Source: UMGS1883 sp045636425 (GTDB taxonomy: Bacteria; Bacillota; Clostridia; UMGS1883). Taken from it: 64,000 bases of DNA. Below, piece by piece: positions 34,780 to 43,684 of this stretch. The notes below the pieces were generated by a model, which did not search any database, was not told where the DNA came from, and was given only the letters and a program-made list of their open reading frames with translations. The DNA is taken from assembly GCA_045636425.1 (NCBI GenBank), contig JAZTXM010000011.1:1-64000 (forward strand), read 5' to 3'. A program made the position numbers and the translations under genes. Positions within the stretch are counted from its first letter, which is position 1. Each line of letters begins with the position of its first letter.

Positions 34780-36264
34780 ATGGGTAAAATCGGATTTGAC
34801 AATCAAAAATATCTTTCCATGCAGTCGGAACAGATAAGAAAGCGTATTGCTCTTTTCGGAGGGAAGCTGTATCTGGAATTCGGGGGAAAGCTTTTTGACG
34901 ATTTCCATGCCTCACGTGTTCTTCCGGGCTTTGAGCCGGACAGTAAAATGCGTATGCTTCAGCAGCTTAGTGATGATGTTGAAATTGTCATGACTATTAA
35001 TGCGGCAGACATTGAAACGAATAAAATGCGTGCTGACCTCGGAATAACCTATGATGAAGATGTACTCCGGCTTATCGATACCTTCCGTGAGCTTAATTTA
35101 TATGTGGGAAGTGTGGTGCTTACCCGTTACGACGGTCAGGCAAGTGCCAATGCGTTTCTTAAACAGCTTACCGCACTGGGAATCAAGTGCTACAAGCATT
35201 ATCCCATTGCAGGCTATCCCTCGGATATTAAACATATTGTAAGTGATGAAGGTCTTGGTAAGAATGATTATATTGAAACCACACGTTCCCTTGTGGTAAT
35301 CACTGCCCCCGGTCCCGGAAGCGGTAAAATGGCAACCTGCTTAAGTCAGCTTTATCACGACCATAAGAGAGGGATTACGGCAGGGTACGCAAAGTTTGAA
35401 ACGTTCCCAATCTGGAATCTTCCCTTGAAGCATCCCGTAAATCTTGCATATGAAGCGGCAACTGCAGATTTGAACGATGTAAATATGATTGACCCGTTCC
35501 ATCTGGAAGCATACGGGGAAACGGCGGTTAACTATAACCGTGACGTGGAAATCTTCCCTGTACTTAATGCTATGTTTGAGAGAATTCAGGGAACATCTCC
35601 CTATAAATCCCCCACCGATATGGGTGTAAACATGGCAGGTAACTGTATTGTTGATGATAAAGTCTGCTGTGACGCTTCCAAAATGGAAATTATTCGCAGA
35701 TATTATAGTGCAAGCGTGAACAAGCTTCGTTCTTTCAGCGATGATAATGATATAATGAAGCTTGAGCTTCTTATGAATCAGGCAGGGATGCGTCCCGAAA
35801 AATGTCCCGTAATCAAGGCAGCGCTTAAGAAAGCGGAGGAAACGGGAGCACCGGCAGGAGCAATGGAGCTTCCCGACGGAAGAATAATCACAGGAAAAAC
35901 CTCCAGCACGCTTGGTGCGGCATCGGCACTTCTCCTTAATGCTCTCAAGGCGTTGGGTGATATTGATGATAAGCTTCTTCTTATTTCAGCGGACGTGCTT
36001 GAGCCTATATGTGCCCTTAAGACTAACTACCTTAAGCACAAAAACCCCAGGCTTCATACCGACGAGGTTTTAATGTCGCTTACTATTTCGGCACTTTCAA
36101 ACCCCATTGCAAATGCGGCGAAAGAACAGCTCTCTAATCTTCACGGAAGCAATGCACATTTTTCTGTTATAATCAGCGAGGAAGATGAGAAAATTCTCAG
36201 AAGGCTCGGCATTAATGTCAGCTGTGAAGCAAAATATGAAAATAAAAGTTTATACCATAAATAA
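34780..36264 (+). CDS. DUF1846 family protein
   Basis: 494 residues, matching full-length DUF1846 proteins (opens GFDNQKYLSMQSEQI, with ITAPGPGSGKMATCLSQL, a P-loop-like stretch, near 182-201). The family is widespread in Bacillota; its function is not established, though the glycine-rich GPGSGK suggests nucleotide binding. It stands alone with a plausible TATACT -10 box near 34731 and a terminator directly after it. Confidence 0.85.
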   Translation: MGKIGFDNQKYLSMQSEQIRKRIALFGGKLYLEFGGKLFDDFHASRVLPGFEPDSKMRMLQQLSDDVEIVMTINAADIETNKMRADLGITYDEDVLRLIDTFRELNLYVGSVVLTRYDGQASANAFLKQLTALGIKCYKHYPIAGYPSDIKHIVSDEGLGKNDYIETTRSLVVITAPGPGSGKMATCLSQLYHDHKRGITAGYAKFETFPIWNLPLKHPVNLAYEAATADLNDVNMIDPFHLEAYGETAVNYNRDVEIFPVLNAMFERIQGTSPYKSPTDMGVNMAGNCIVDDKVCCDASKMEIIRRYYSASVNKLRSFSDDNDIMKLELLMNQAGMRPEKCPVIKAALKKAEETGAPAGAMELPDGRIITGKTSSTLGAASALLLNALKALGDIDDKLLLISADVLEPICALKTNYLKHKNPRLHTDEVLMSLTISALSNPIANAAKEQLSNLHGSNAHFSVIISEEDEKILRRLGINVSCEAKYENKSLYHK

Positions 36265-36300
36265 TAAAAATCCCGAAGAATTTTCTTCGGGATTTTTATT
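36263..36300 (+). terminator. terminator after DUF1846
   Basis: AATAAAAATCCCGAAGAA and its complement around a TT loop, followed by T-rich sequence; starts at the DUF1846 stop. Confidence 0.85.
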
Positions 36301-36331
36301 TCTCTAACAGGTAAAAATATACTTGTTATGA

Positions 36332-36526
36332 TTACTTCATAGACTGCTCGTAAGCGGAGATCATCTTTTTAACCATCTGTCCGCCAACGCTTCCGTTTTC
36401 ACGGCTTGTCTTGTCACCGTTGTAACCCTGGTTAAGTGTTACGCCTACTTCGTTAGCAGCTTCCATTTTGAAACGGTTAAGTGCCTCTCTTGCTTCGGGT
36501 ACGAGAACTCTTGATCTTCTACTCAT
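36332..36526 (-). CDS. small acid-soluble spore protein, alpha/beta type
   Basis: 64 residues. The start is the second ATG (36526), nine bases after AAGGAG. The conserved segments ALNRFKMEAANEVGV and GYNGDKTSRENGSVGG define alpha/beta SASPs, which coat spore DNA and are degraded by the GPR protease at germination. It shows that the organism, or its recent ancestor, forms endospores. Expression is expected from sigma-G, though no clear sigma-G box was identified. Confidence 0.93.
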   Translation of the reverse strand: MSRRSRVLVPEAREALNRFKMEAANEVGVTLNQGYNGDKTSRENGSVGGQMVKKMISAYEQSMK

Positions 36527-36671
36527 TTTCATTTTCTCCTTTTTTATTTTATATCTATATTTTCTGCAAGCTCAAAGCTTACGTTAGTATTGTTCGACAA
36601 ACTAAGGTATTATATTCAGCCAATATTTTACATAGTAATAGAAAAAAATAGAAAATTTTTCAAAAAAAGTA

Positions 36672-36726
36672 TTGACACCGAACAAATGTTCTGTTATATT
36701 ATAATCAGAAAGCGAACAAATGTTTG
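36672..36726 (+). promoter_or_regulatory. SOS promoter with two LexA boxes
   Basis: TTGACA at 36672-36677 and TATATT at 36695-36700 (17-base spacer) flank the first box CGAACAAATGTTCT (36679-36692); a second, CGAACAAATGTTTG, lies at 36713-36726 around the ribosome site. The B. subtilis LexA consensus is CGAAC-N4-GTTCG. LexA bound here would block transcription. Confidence 0.85.
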
Positions 36727-36737
36727 GAGGTCTTATT

Positions 36738-37058
36738 ATGAAGACAAGCAGTAAATTAAGAAGATTACAGAGAATGAGAAAATTAAAGCGTCAGCGCAGA
36801 AGATTCTTTTCTATATTGATGGTTGTATTTATATTGTTTGCACATTCCGCTTTTTCTAAGCAGGAATCCATAGATGATAAGGTGGAAGTTATTACCGTCA
36901 CTGTTCAGCCGGGAGACACTCTTTGGGAAATCGCTCTTGAATACAAAGCTCCGGGAGAGGATACCCGTGATTTTATGTATGAGATTGCCGCAACCAATGG
37001 CGTAAAGGATTGTAATATCCTAAGCGGTCAGATGCTTTATATTCCTGTAAGTAAATGA
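36738..37058 (+). CDS. YneA-like SOS cell-division suppressor with LysM domain
   Basis: 106 residues from the ATG at 36738 behind GGAGG. A strongly basic N-terminus, one membrane helix (about 28-43) and an extracellular LysM domain (VQPGDTLWEIALEYK) give the layout of YneA, which delays septation during DNA damage in Bacillus. Two LexA boxes in its promoter support the SOS role. lexA itself, usually adjacent to yneA, is not in the window next to it. The name is by analogy. Confidence 0.8.
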   Translation: MKTSSKLRRLQRMRKLKRQRRRFFSILMVVFILFAHSAFSKQESIDDKVEVITVTVQPGDTLWEIALEYKAPGEDTRDFMYEIAATNGVKDCNILSGQMLYIPVSK

Positions 37059-37134
37059 TTTATTCAATTTCTTACTTGAAAAGATTTCGGTTATAGTATA
37101 TAATATAGATATCTTTTTAAAAGGAATGATAAGG

Positions 37135-37299
37135 TTGAATAAGTGTATACTTGATGAGAATAAGATTTGTACCGATTGCGGAGAATGTGACAAGTGTGAT
37201 ATTACCCCCGGAAAAATTTGTGACAATTGCGGGAAATGTATCGGGCTTGATGCCGACAGCCGTGCAATTGAGATAGAAGATGTTATTTTAAAACAGTAA
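37135..37299 (+). CDS. small cysteine-rich protein, likely metal-binding
   Basis: 54 residues, TTG start nine bases after AAGGA (an in-frame ATG at 37126 is too close to it). Cysteines come in CTDCGECDKC and CDNCGKC, giving CxxC pairs suited to a zinc or Fe-S site. I recall very similar short clostridial proteins opening MNKC, all of unknown function. It follows the YneA-like gene by 76 bases and precedes a terminator, so it may be part of that SOS transcript or be monocistronic. Confidence 0.7.
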   Translation: MNKCILDENKICTDCGECDKCDITPGKICDNCGKCIGLDADSRAIEIEDVILKQ

Positions 37300-37303
37300 T
37301 AGC

Positions 37304-37342
37304 AGGCGATTCTTCTTTTTAAGGGAATCGCCTTAATTTTTT
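37304..37342 (+). terminator. terminator after the small cysteine protein
   Basis: AGGCGATTC and GAATCGCCT form the stem, with an 11-base loop, followed by TTAATTTTTT. Confidence 0.85.
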
Positions 37343-37413
37343 GTTGCACTGAATATGGAAATATGTTATAATATATATTGAAATTATATGTGTTGATAAA
37401 AGAGGTTTTTACT

Positions 37414-38139
37414 ATGGAAAAAGTAAACATTTTAGGTGTGCAAGTAAATAAATATACTATGAATGAGGCAGTGGAAAAAGCAGAGGAGCTTTTAGAAACA
37501 GATTCTTTGAGTATGATATTTACGCCTAATTCGGAAATAATACTCTACGCATCGAATAATCGCGAGTTTACCGATGTGCTTAACAGCGCTGATATGGTAA
37601 TCCCCGACGGAATCGGTGTGGTATACGGTGCGAAAATTTTAAGAAATCCCATAAAAGAACGTGTCGCAGGGTTTGACCTTGTATGTAATCTTCTTCCCAA
37701 AATGGCAGAGAAGAAGCAAAGCATTTTCCTTTTGGGTGCAAAACCGGGCGTTGCACAGACCGCGGCAGAAAAGCTTAAAGAAAAATACCCCGGTCTTGTG
37801 ATTGCAGGCACCCACGACGGCTATTTTAAAGAGGACGAGCCTGTGATTGAAGAAATCAATGCGGCATCACCTGATTTTCTTATGGTGTGCCTTGGTTTCC
37901 CCAAGCAGGAAAACTGGATTTATAATAACCGTGAAAAGCTTAATGCACGCCTTGCTATCGGTGCAGGCGGTTGCCTTGACGTGTTTGCAGGCACAGTTCA
38001 GCGTGCCCCGGATTTTTATTGCAGACACGGGATTGAGTGGCTTTACCGCCTTGTAAAGCAGCCGTCAAGATTTGTGCGTATGCTGGCACTTCCCAAGTTC
38101 GGACTTAAGGTTTTGTTTAAGGGCAGACGTTATAAATAA
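37414..38139 (+). CDS. WecG/TagA/CpsF-family glycosyltransferase
   Basis: 241 residues from the ATG at 37414. Family marks: FTPNSEIILYA near 32, PDGIGVVYGAK near 64, and LGFPKQENWI with GAGGCLDVFAGTVQRAP near 170-205. Relatives transfer N-acetylmannosamine (or related) to lipid-linked GlcNAc in teichoic acid or polysaccharide synthesis at the inner membrane face. No other teichoic acid genes are near, so the acceptor is unknown. Confidence 0.85.
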   Translation: MEKVNILGVQVNKYTMNEAVEKAEELLETDSLSMIFTPNSEIILYASNNREFTDVLNSADMVIPDGIGVVYGAKILRNPIKERVAGFDLVCNLLPKMAEKKQSIFLLGAKPGVAQTAAEKLKEKYPGLVIAGTHDGYFKEDEPVIEEINAASPDFLMVCLGFPKQENWIYNNREKLNARLAIGAGGCLDVFAGTVQRAPDFYCRHGIEWLYRLVKQPSRFVRMLALPKFGLKVLFKGRRYK

Positions 38140-38154
38140 GGATGTAAAGAATTT

Positions 38155-39042
38155 ATGCTTGAATTTAAAAAGGTCTCAGCAAAGGACTTTCAAAAATATA
38201 ACAGATACCGTGATTTGGACGAAACAAATGCGTCCGAGGGAGTATTTATGACCATGTTCATATGGGATAAATACTACAATCTTGAGCTTGCAGAAAACGG
38301 CGAATTTCTCTTTATTCGTTTTAATATAAAAGGAAAGGAACCGTCCTACTTTTTTCCGATAGGAAGCGGAAACCTTGAAAAAGCAATTGAGGAGCTTTCT
38401 TCCTATTCGAAAATGAATGGTGAAAGGCTTATTTTCAGGCTTGTAAGCAAGGAAAACGCACAAAAGCTTAAAGAATTATATTCAGATAAATTTACCTTTG
38501 CCGAATCACGTGACTCATTCGACTACATTTATCTTACGGAGAAAATGATTTCCCTTTCCGGAAAAAAGCTCCACTCAAAAAGGAATCATCTTAACTATTT
38601 TCTTGAAAATTACGAATATGAATATATCGAGGTTAAGGATGAAATTCTTTTGTGCGAATGTGCTAAAAAAGCGGATAGCTGGGTAAAGGCAAAGAAAAAG
38701 AACAAAAATCCTTATGAAGCAGAGGCTATGCAGACCTATTTTGAGAACTTTTTTTCGTTTAATCAAACGGGCGGAGTTATAAAGTCAGACGGCGAAATAG
38801 TTGCCATGAGCTTTGGCGAAAGGCTTAACCGGGATACTGCATTGATTCAGATAGAACTGGCAGACGAGAACTACCGTGGTGCTTATCAGGCGATTAATAA
38901 AATGTTTTGCGAGAAAGAGTGGGCTGGCTGTACCTATGTGAATCGTGAAGAAGACATGGGGATTGAAGGACTCAGAAAGGCGAAAACGAGTTATCAACCT
39001 GCATTTTTGGTTGAGAAGTATTATATAGAGGAGAAAAAGTAA
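38155..39042 (+). CDS. DUF2156 family GNAT-like protein
   Basis: 295 residues, with the pattern of DUF2156 (LEFKKVSAKDFQKYNRY at the start; VNREEDMGIEGLRKAK near 260, which is typical of the lysyl-phosphatidylglycerol synthase C-domain). Two GNAT-like halves without a membrane domain. A transferase using aminoacyl-tRNA is likely but the substrate is unknown. It precedes the DJ-1 gene by no gap (stop followed at once by ATG). Confidence 0.8.
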   Translation: MLEFKKVSAKDFQKYNRYRDLDETNASEGVFMTMFIWDKYYNLELAENGEFLFIRFNIKGKEPSYFFPIGSGNLEKAIEELSSYSKMNGERLIFRLVSKENAQKLKELYSDKFTFAESRDSFDYIYLTEKMISLSGKKLHSKRNHLNYFLENYEYEYIEVKDEILLCECAKKADSWVKAKKKNKNPYEAEAMQTYFENFFSFNQTGGVIKSDGEIVAMSFGERLNRDTALIQIELADENYRGAYQAINKMFCEKEWAGCTYVNREEDMGIEGLRKAKTSYQPAFLVEKYYIEEKK

Positions 39043-39579
39043 ATGATTTATATGTTTTTAGCAGACGGATTTGAAGAAGTGGAGGCTCTTGCTCCTCTTG
39101 ATATTTTAAGGCGTGCAAATGCAGATATTGTAACAGTCGGAGTGACAGGAGAATATATAAAGGGTGCACACGATATTGTTGTTAAGGCTGATATATCGCT
39201 CGGTGACGTAAAGTGCGAAAAAATTGATGCACTGATTCTTCCCGGCGGACTTAGCGGGACAAATAATATGGATAACAGCCCCGAGGTTAAAAATCTGGTG
39301 CAGTACGCATCGGATAACAAAAAGCTTGTATGTGCTATTTGTGCCGCTCCGTCAATCCTTGGTAAAATGGGGCTTCTGGAGGGGAAAGAGGCTACCTGCT
39401 ACCCCGGATTTGAAGATACCTTTAAGGGCGGTAAATATATAAAGCAGTCTGTTGTAAAGTGTGAAAACTTTATAACCTCCGACGGTATGGGAAGTGCGTA
39501 TAAATTCGGGTTTGAAATTACAGCTGCACTTTTCGGAAACGAGGTAGCGGAAAAAATCAAGGAACAGATTCAGTATTAA
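39043..39579 (+). CDS. DJ-1/PfpI family protein
   Basis: 178 residues. The nucleophile elbow is CAICAAPSIL with Cys near 100, preceded by ALILPGGLSG and the glutamate in FLADGFEEVEA near 12-18: the usual Cys-Glu pairing. Family members act as glyoxalase/deglycase or chaperone-like stress proteins (ThiJ/YajL/PfpI); which one cannot be said. Co-transcribed with DUF2156 and likely trmR. Confidence 0.85.
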   Translation: MIYMFLADGFEEVEALAPLDILRRANADIVTVGVTGEYIKGAHDIVVKADISLGDVKCEKIDALILPGGLSGTNNMDNSPEVKNLVQYASDNKKLVCAICAAPSILGKMGLLEGKEATCYPGFEDTFKGGKYIKQSVVKCENFITSDGMGSAYKFGFEITAALFGNEVAEKIKEQIQY

Positions 39580-39596
39580 AAGCAGGAATGTGAATT

Positions 39597-40226
39597 ATGA
39601 AACAGGAATATCTCGATTCGCTTATACCAAAGCGAAGTGAATTTTTGGAAAATTTAAGATATAAATCTTCGCTTGAGGAGAGTTACGCTCCCATAGTTCA
39701 AAAGCAGACGGAGCAGCTTATCATCACGCTTCTTAAGATGATTAAGCCAAAAAGGGTGCTGGAGGTTGGAACGGCTGTTGGCTACAGTGCAATTCTTATG
39801 GCTGACAATCTCCCCGATGACAGCTCTATTATCACTATTGAGCGCTATAAAAAGCATGCCGATATTGCTGTTGATAATATTTTCGCATCAGGATACGAAA
39901 AGAAAATCAGGGTAATAGAGGGTGAAGCCGCGGAGGTTCTTCATTGGCTTGACGGCGGATTTGATTTTATTTTCCTTGATGCGGCGAAAGGGCAGTACAT
40001 AGAATTTTTGCCCGATATATTGAGGCTTCTCAATCCGGGCGGCGTGCTTCTCTCCGACAATATCCTTTATCACGGAATGATTGAAGATGAGGAAAAGATA
40101 GAAAGACGTAAAATCACAATTGTAAAGCGGCTTCATATGTATCTTGAAGAAATTATGTCAAATGAAAAGCTCACCACCTCCATAATTCCGATAGGGGACG
40201 GTGTAGCACTGTCTGTTAAAAAATAA
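39597..40226 (+). CDS. trmR: tRNA 5-hydroxyuridine O-methyltransferase
   Basis: 209 residues of the caffeoyl-CoA O-methyltransferase-like family: VLEVGTAVGYSAI near 57 binds AdoMet; FIFLDAAKGQY near 130 and LLSDNILYHGM near 153 hold metal and substrate. TrmR (YrrM) of B. subtilis makes 5-methoxyuridine at tRNA position 34. The next gene encodes a U32 protein of the kind that makes the hydroxyuridine, the same pairing as yrrMNO, so I favour this over a small-molecule methylase. Confidence 0.85.
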   Translation: MKQEYLDSLIPKRSEFLENLRYKSSLEESYAPIVQKQTEQLIITLLKMIKPKRVLEVGTAVGYSAILMADNLPDDSSIITIERYKKHADIAVDNIFASGYEKKIRVIEGEAAEVLHWLDGGFDFIFLDAAKGQYIEFLPDILRLLNPGGVLLSDNILYHGMIEDEEKIERRKITIVKRLHMYLEEIMSNEKLTTSIIPIGDGVALSVKK

Positions 40227-40240
40227 GGAGACTGACTATA

Positions 40241-41467
40241 ATGCAGAAAGTTGAACTTCTGGCACCTGCCGGAAATCTTTATAAACTGAAAATTGCACTG
40301 AAATATGGTGCCGATGCGGTGTATATCGGGGGAGAATGTTTTTCCCTGCGTACTGCCGCAGATAATTTTACACCCGACGAAATGCGTGAGGGAATAGAAT
40401 TTGCACACAGCATGGGGAAAAAGGTTTATATCACAGCCAATATTATTCCTCATAACCGTGACCTTGCCGAAATGGAAAGGTATTTCAAGGAAATAGACGA
40501 TATGGGTGCCGATGCGGTAATCATTTCAGATTTGGGGGCTTTCAGCATTTGCAGAAAGGTTGCCCCGAAGCTTGAAATACATATCAGCACTCAGGCAAAC
40601 AATACAAACTATGCCACAGTGCAGGCATGGCATGAAATGGGGGCAAAAAGGGTAGTTCTTGCCCGTGAAATGACTCTTTCCGAGGTAAGAGAGATTCGTG
40701 ACAATATAAGCTCCGAGTGCGAACTTGAGGCATTTGTTCACGGAGCTATGTGCGTTTCCTATTCGGGAAGATGCCTGCTCAGTAACTATATGACAGCCCG
40801 TGACAGTAACTATGGTGCATGCTCGCATCCGTGCAGGTGGAACTATGCTCTTATGGAGGAGAAACGCCCCGGAGAATATCTCCCCGTGTTTGAAAATGAA
40901 CGCGGTACATTTATAATGAATTCCAAGGATTTGTGCATGATTGAGCATATTCCCGAAATTGTGGGAAGCGGTGTTTACTCCCTGAAAATTGAAGGCAGGG
41001 TAAAGAGCGAGTACTACGTTGCAACAATTATTGCCGCATACAGAAAAGCCATCGATGCTTATTATGAAAATCCCGCAGAATATGAATTTAATCCCGCTTG
41101 GCTCGATGAAGTTAAAAAGGTAAGCCACCGTGATTATTATACAGGCTTCTTTTTCGGAATCCCCGATACGGGAGCGCAGATTTACGGTTCAAGCTCTTAC
41201 ATCCGCGAATATGATATTGCAGGCATAGTGCTTGATTACGATCCCGAAACCTCTCTTGCAAAGGTAACGCAGAGAAACCGTTTCTTTAAGGGTGACGAAA
41301 TTGAAATCATGCAGCCGGGTAAGGACTTCGCTGTTCAAAAAGTAGAGGTTTTGAAAGACGAAAACCTAAATGATATAGACGTTGCAAACCATGCGGCAAT
41401 GACGCTTTATATAAAAACCGATGTCCCCGTGGTAAAGGATGCAATGATAAGGAAGAAAGCAGAGTGA
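40241..41467 (+). CDS. trhP: U32-family tRNA hydroxylation protein
   Basis: 408 residues. U32 marks: EAFVHGAMCVSYSGRCLLS near 166-184 and the following cysteines in YGACSHPCRW, which hold an iron-sulfur cluster in this group; KDLCMIEHI and SLKIEGRVKSEYYV follow. TrhP proteins use prephenate to form 5-hydroxyuridine at the wobble base (family knowledge). B. subtilis has TrhP1 plus TrhP2; only one is present here, as in E. coli. The former label, peptidase, is likely wrong for this subgroup. Confidence 0.85.
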   Translation: MQKVELLAPAGNLYKLKIALKYGADAVYIGGECFSLRTAADNFTPDEMREGIEFAHSMGKKVYITANIIPHNRDLAEMERYFKEIDDMGADAVIISDLGAFSICRKVAPKLEIHISTQANNTNYATVQAWHEMGAKRVVLAREMTLSEVREIRDNISSECELEAFVHGAMCVSYSGRCLLSNYMTARDSNYGACSHPCRWNYALMEEKRPGEYLPVFENERGTFIMNSKDLCMIEHIPEIVGSGVYSLKIEGRVKSEYYVATIIAAYRKAIDAYYENPAEYEFNPAWLDEVKKVSHRDYYTGFFFGIPDTGAQIYGSSSYIREYDIAGIVLDYDPETSLAKVTQRNRFFKGDEIEIMQPGKDFAVQKVEVLKDENLNDIDVANHAAMTLYIKTDVPVVKDAMIRKKAE

Positions 41468-41471
41468 TAGA

Positions 41472-41978
41472 ATGCGTATATTGGGAATAGACCCCGGTAT
41501 TGCAATTGTAGGATACGGCGTTGTGGATAAAGAGGGGAACAGGTACAAAACCATTGCCTACGATGCTATTACAACAAAGGCACATACTCCCCTTGAGGAC
41601 AGGCTTCATAAGGTGTATATGGGAATAAACCAAATCATACAGGAATATAAGCCTGATGCAATGAGCATTGAGGAACTCTTTTTCAACAATAATGCAAAGA
41701 CGGCACTTGCGGTAGGGCAGGCAAGAGGTGTTATAATTCTTGCGGCGTACCAGAATCATGTACCGATTTTTGAATATACGCCGCTCCAGGTGAAGCAGGC
41801 ACTCACGGGATACGGACGGGCAAGCAAAATGCAGATTCAGCAGATGATGAAATCAATGCTGGCTCTTACAGAGATTCCAAAGCCTGATGATGTGGCAGAT
41901 GCCCTTGCCATAGCCGTGTGTCACGGCAACAGTATGCGTTTTAACTCTATCAAACAGTTTGGAGGATTAATGTTATGA
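41472..41978 (+). CDS. ruvC: Holliday junction endonuclease RuvC
   Basis: 168 residues, normal length. Catalytic acidic residues are in ILGIDPG (Asp7), SIEELFF (Glu near 68) and PDDVADALA (Asp near 138-141). It resolves junctions moved by RuvAB. The stop overlaps ruvA by four bases. Confidence 0.96.
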   Translation: MRILGIDPGIAIVGYGVVDKEGNRYKTIAYDAITTKAHTPLEDRLHKVYMGINQIIQEYKPDAMSIEELFFNNNAKTALAVGQARGVIILAAYQNHVPIFEYTPLQVKQALTGYGRASKMQIQQMMKSMLALTEIPKPDDVADALAIAVCHGNSMRFNSIKQFGGLML

Positions 41979-42580
41979 TATCTTTCTTGAAAGGTGCTTT
42001 GGCAGGAAAAAGCGAAAGCGGCGTCATAATCGATGTGGGCGGTGTAGGCTATAGCGTCAGTATGCCTGCCAGCGATATTGCAAAAATAGGGGATATCGGA
42101 GATAAAGTGACTGTATATACTCATTTCCATATGAGTGAGAATGCAGTAGGAATGTTTGGGTTTCTCACTAACGAGCAGATAGATTATTTTAACAAGCTTA
42201 TTTCAATTTCGGGAATAGGTCCCAAAGCCGCAATTTCCGTTTTGGGAACGCTCTCGGTGCAGGATCTTGCTTTTGCAATTATTGCAGAAGATGTAAAGGC
42301 AATCACCCGTGCACCCGGCGTAGGTCCCAAGGCGGCACAGAGGATAATTTTGGAACTTAAAGGTAAAATTGATACTCAGGATGCAGTGTCTGTTCCTGAC
42401 AGGGGAGCTGCCGTAGCGGCTTCGGCGGTGCGTGCCGATACAGGTGCGGTAAATGCTCTTATTGCATTGGGAGCATCCCCCTCGGAGGCGCAGAAAACTG
42501 TTATGCAGATAGATGCAACGGGACTTACTACGGAGGATGTTATAAAAGAAGCGTTAAGGAGAATGTCAAATGGAATTTGA
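41975..42580 (+). CDS. ruvA: Holliday junction binding protein RuvA
   Basis: 201 residues: OB domain (SESGVIIDVGGVGY), two helix-hairpin-helix repeats (SGIGPKAAI and PGVGPKAAQ), acidic pin residues between, and a C-terminal UBA-like domain that contacts RuvB. It overlaps ruvC by four bases and ruvB by 11 bases. Confidence 0.96.
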   Translation: MISFLKGALAGKSESGVIIDVGGVGYSVSMPASDIAKIGDIGDKVTVYTHFHMSENAVGMFGFLTNEQIDYFNKLISISGIGPKAAISVLGTLSVQDLAFAIIAEDVKAITRAPGVGPKAAQRIILELKGKIDTQDAVSVPDRGAAVAASAVRADTGAVNALIALGASPSEAQKTVMQIDATGLTTEDVIKEALRRMSNGI

Positions 42581-43592
42581 TGAACGTATTATTTCAAGCA
42601 GACAGCTTGACGGCGACAGTGATGCCGAATATTCCATCCGCCCCAAAACCATGGATGAATATATCGGACAGGATAAGGTTAAAGACAGTCTTAAAATCTA
42701 TATTGATGCAGCCCTCCAAAGACATGAGGCGCTTGACCATTGCTTGCTCTACGGCCCTCCGGGACTTGGTAAAACTACATTAGCATCAATTATAGCCAAT
42801 GAGATGGGTGTTAATATTCGTGTGACAAGCGGTCCCGCTATTGAAAAACCCATGGATTTGGCGGCAATTCTTACGAATTTAGGTCCGCAGGACGTTTTGT
42901 TTATCGATGAAATTCACCGTCTCTCCCGTGCGGTTGAGGAAATCCTTTATCCTGCAATGGAAGACTATTCCTTGGACATAATTATCGGTAAGGGTCCCAG
43001 TGCACAGTCGGTAAGGCTGAGCCTTCCGCCCTTTACCTTGGTTGGTGCTACCACCCGTGCAGGGCTTCTTTCAGCACCACTCAGGGACAGATTCGGTGTG
43101 ATTTCAAGGTTAGAGCTGTACACAAAGGAAGACCTTACAACGATTGTGTCCCGAAGTGCACAGATAATGAATGTGGACATTGCCCCGGAGGGTGCGGCAG
43201 AGATTGCCTCACGTTCAAGAGGTACACCGAGAATTGCAAACAGACTGCTTCGCAGAGTGCGTGATTTCGCACAGGTTTGTGCTGACGGAAAAATCACAAA
43301 AGAGGTTGCCGACAAGGCACTTCTGATGCTTGAAATTGATTCTTTGGGACTTGATGCAACGGATAAGAAAATGATTACCTCCATAATTTACAGCTTCGGA
43401 GGAGGTCCCGTGGGTCTTGATACTCTTGCCGCAACCATAGGGGAGGATTCTTCTGCAATTGAGGATGTGTATGAGCCATACCTTCTTCAACTTGGGTTTA
43501 TTAACAGAACTCCAAGGGGAAGATGCGTTACTCCTCTTGCATATAAGCATTATGGGATAGAGCTTCCCAAAGGACAAATTTCCTGGGAATAA
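42570..43592 (+). CDS. ruvB: Holliday junction helicase RuvB
   Basis: 340 residues. AAA+ motor: Walker A GPPGLGKTT near 61-69, Walker B FIDEIHRL near 110, sensor 1 GATTRAGLL and the arginine finger region PLRDRFG, then a winged helix (TPRGRCVTPLAYKHYG) that binds DNA. It drives branch migration. Ends the ruvCAB run; the next 92 bases hold the leader of the amidase gene. Confidence 0.97.
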   Translation: MEFDERIISSRQLDGDSDAEYSIRPKTMDEYIGQDKVKDSLKIYIDAALQRHEALDHCLLYGPPGLGKTTLASIIANEMGVNIRVTSGPAIEKPMDLAAILTNLGPQDVLFIDEIHRLSRAVEEILYPAMEDYSLDIIIGKGPSAQSVRLSLPPFTLVGATTRAGLLSAPLRDRFGVISRLELYTKEDLTTIVSRSAQIMNVDIAPEGAAEIASRSRGTPRIANRLLRRVRDFAQVCADGKITKEVADKALLMLEIDSLGLDATDKKMITSIIYSFGGGPVGLDTLAATIGEDSSAIEDVYEPYLLQLGFINRTPRGRCVTPLAYKHYGIELPKGQISWE

Positions 43593-43684
43593 TTAACAAT
43601 TATTACAAATTTGTTACAAATGATGAGTCGGAACAGGAATTACGGCATATAATGTCGAATATTGTTTCGAAAAGGGGTGAAGCC

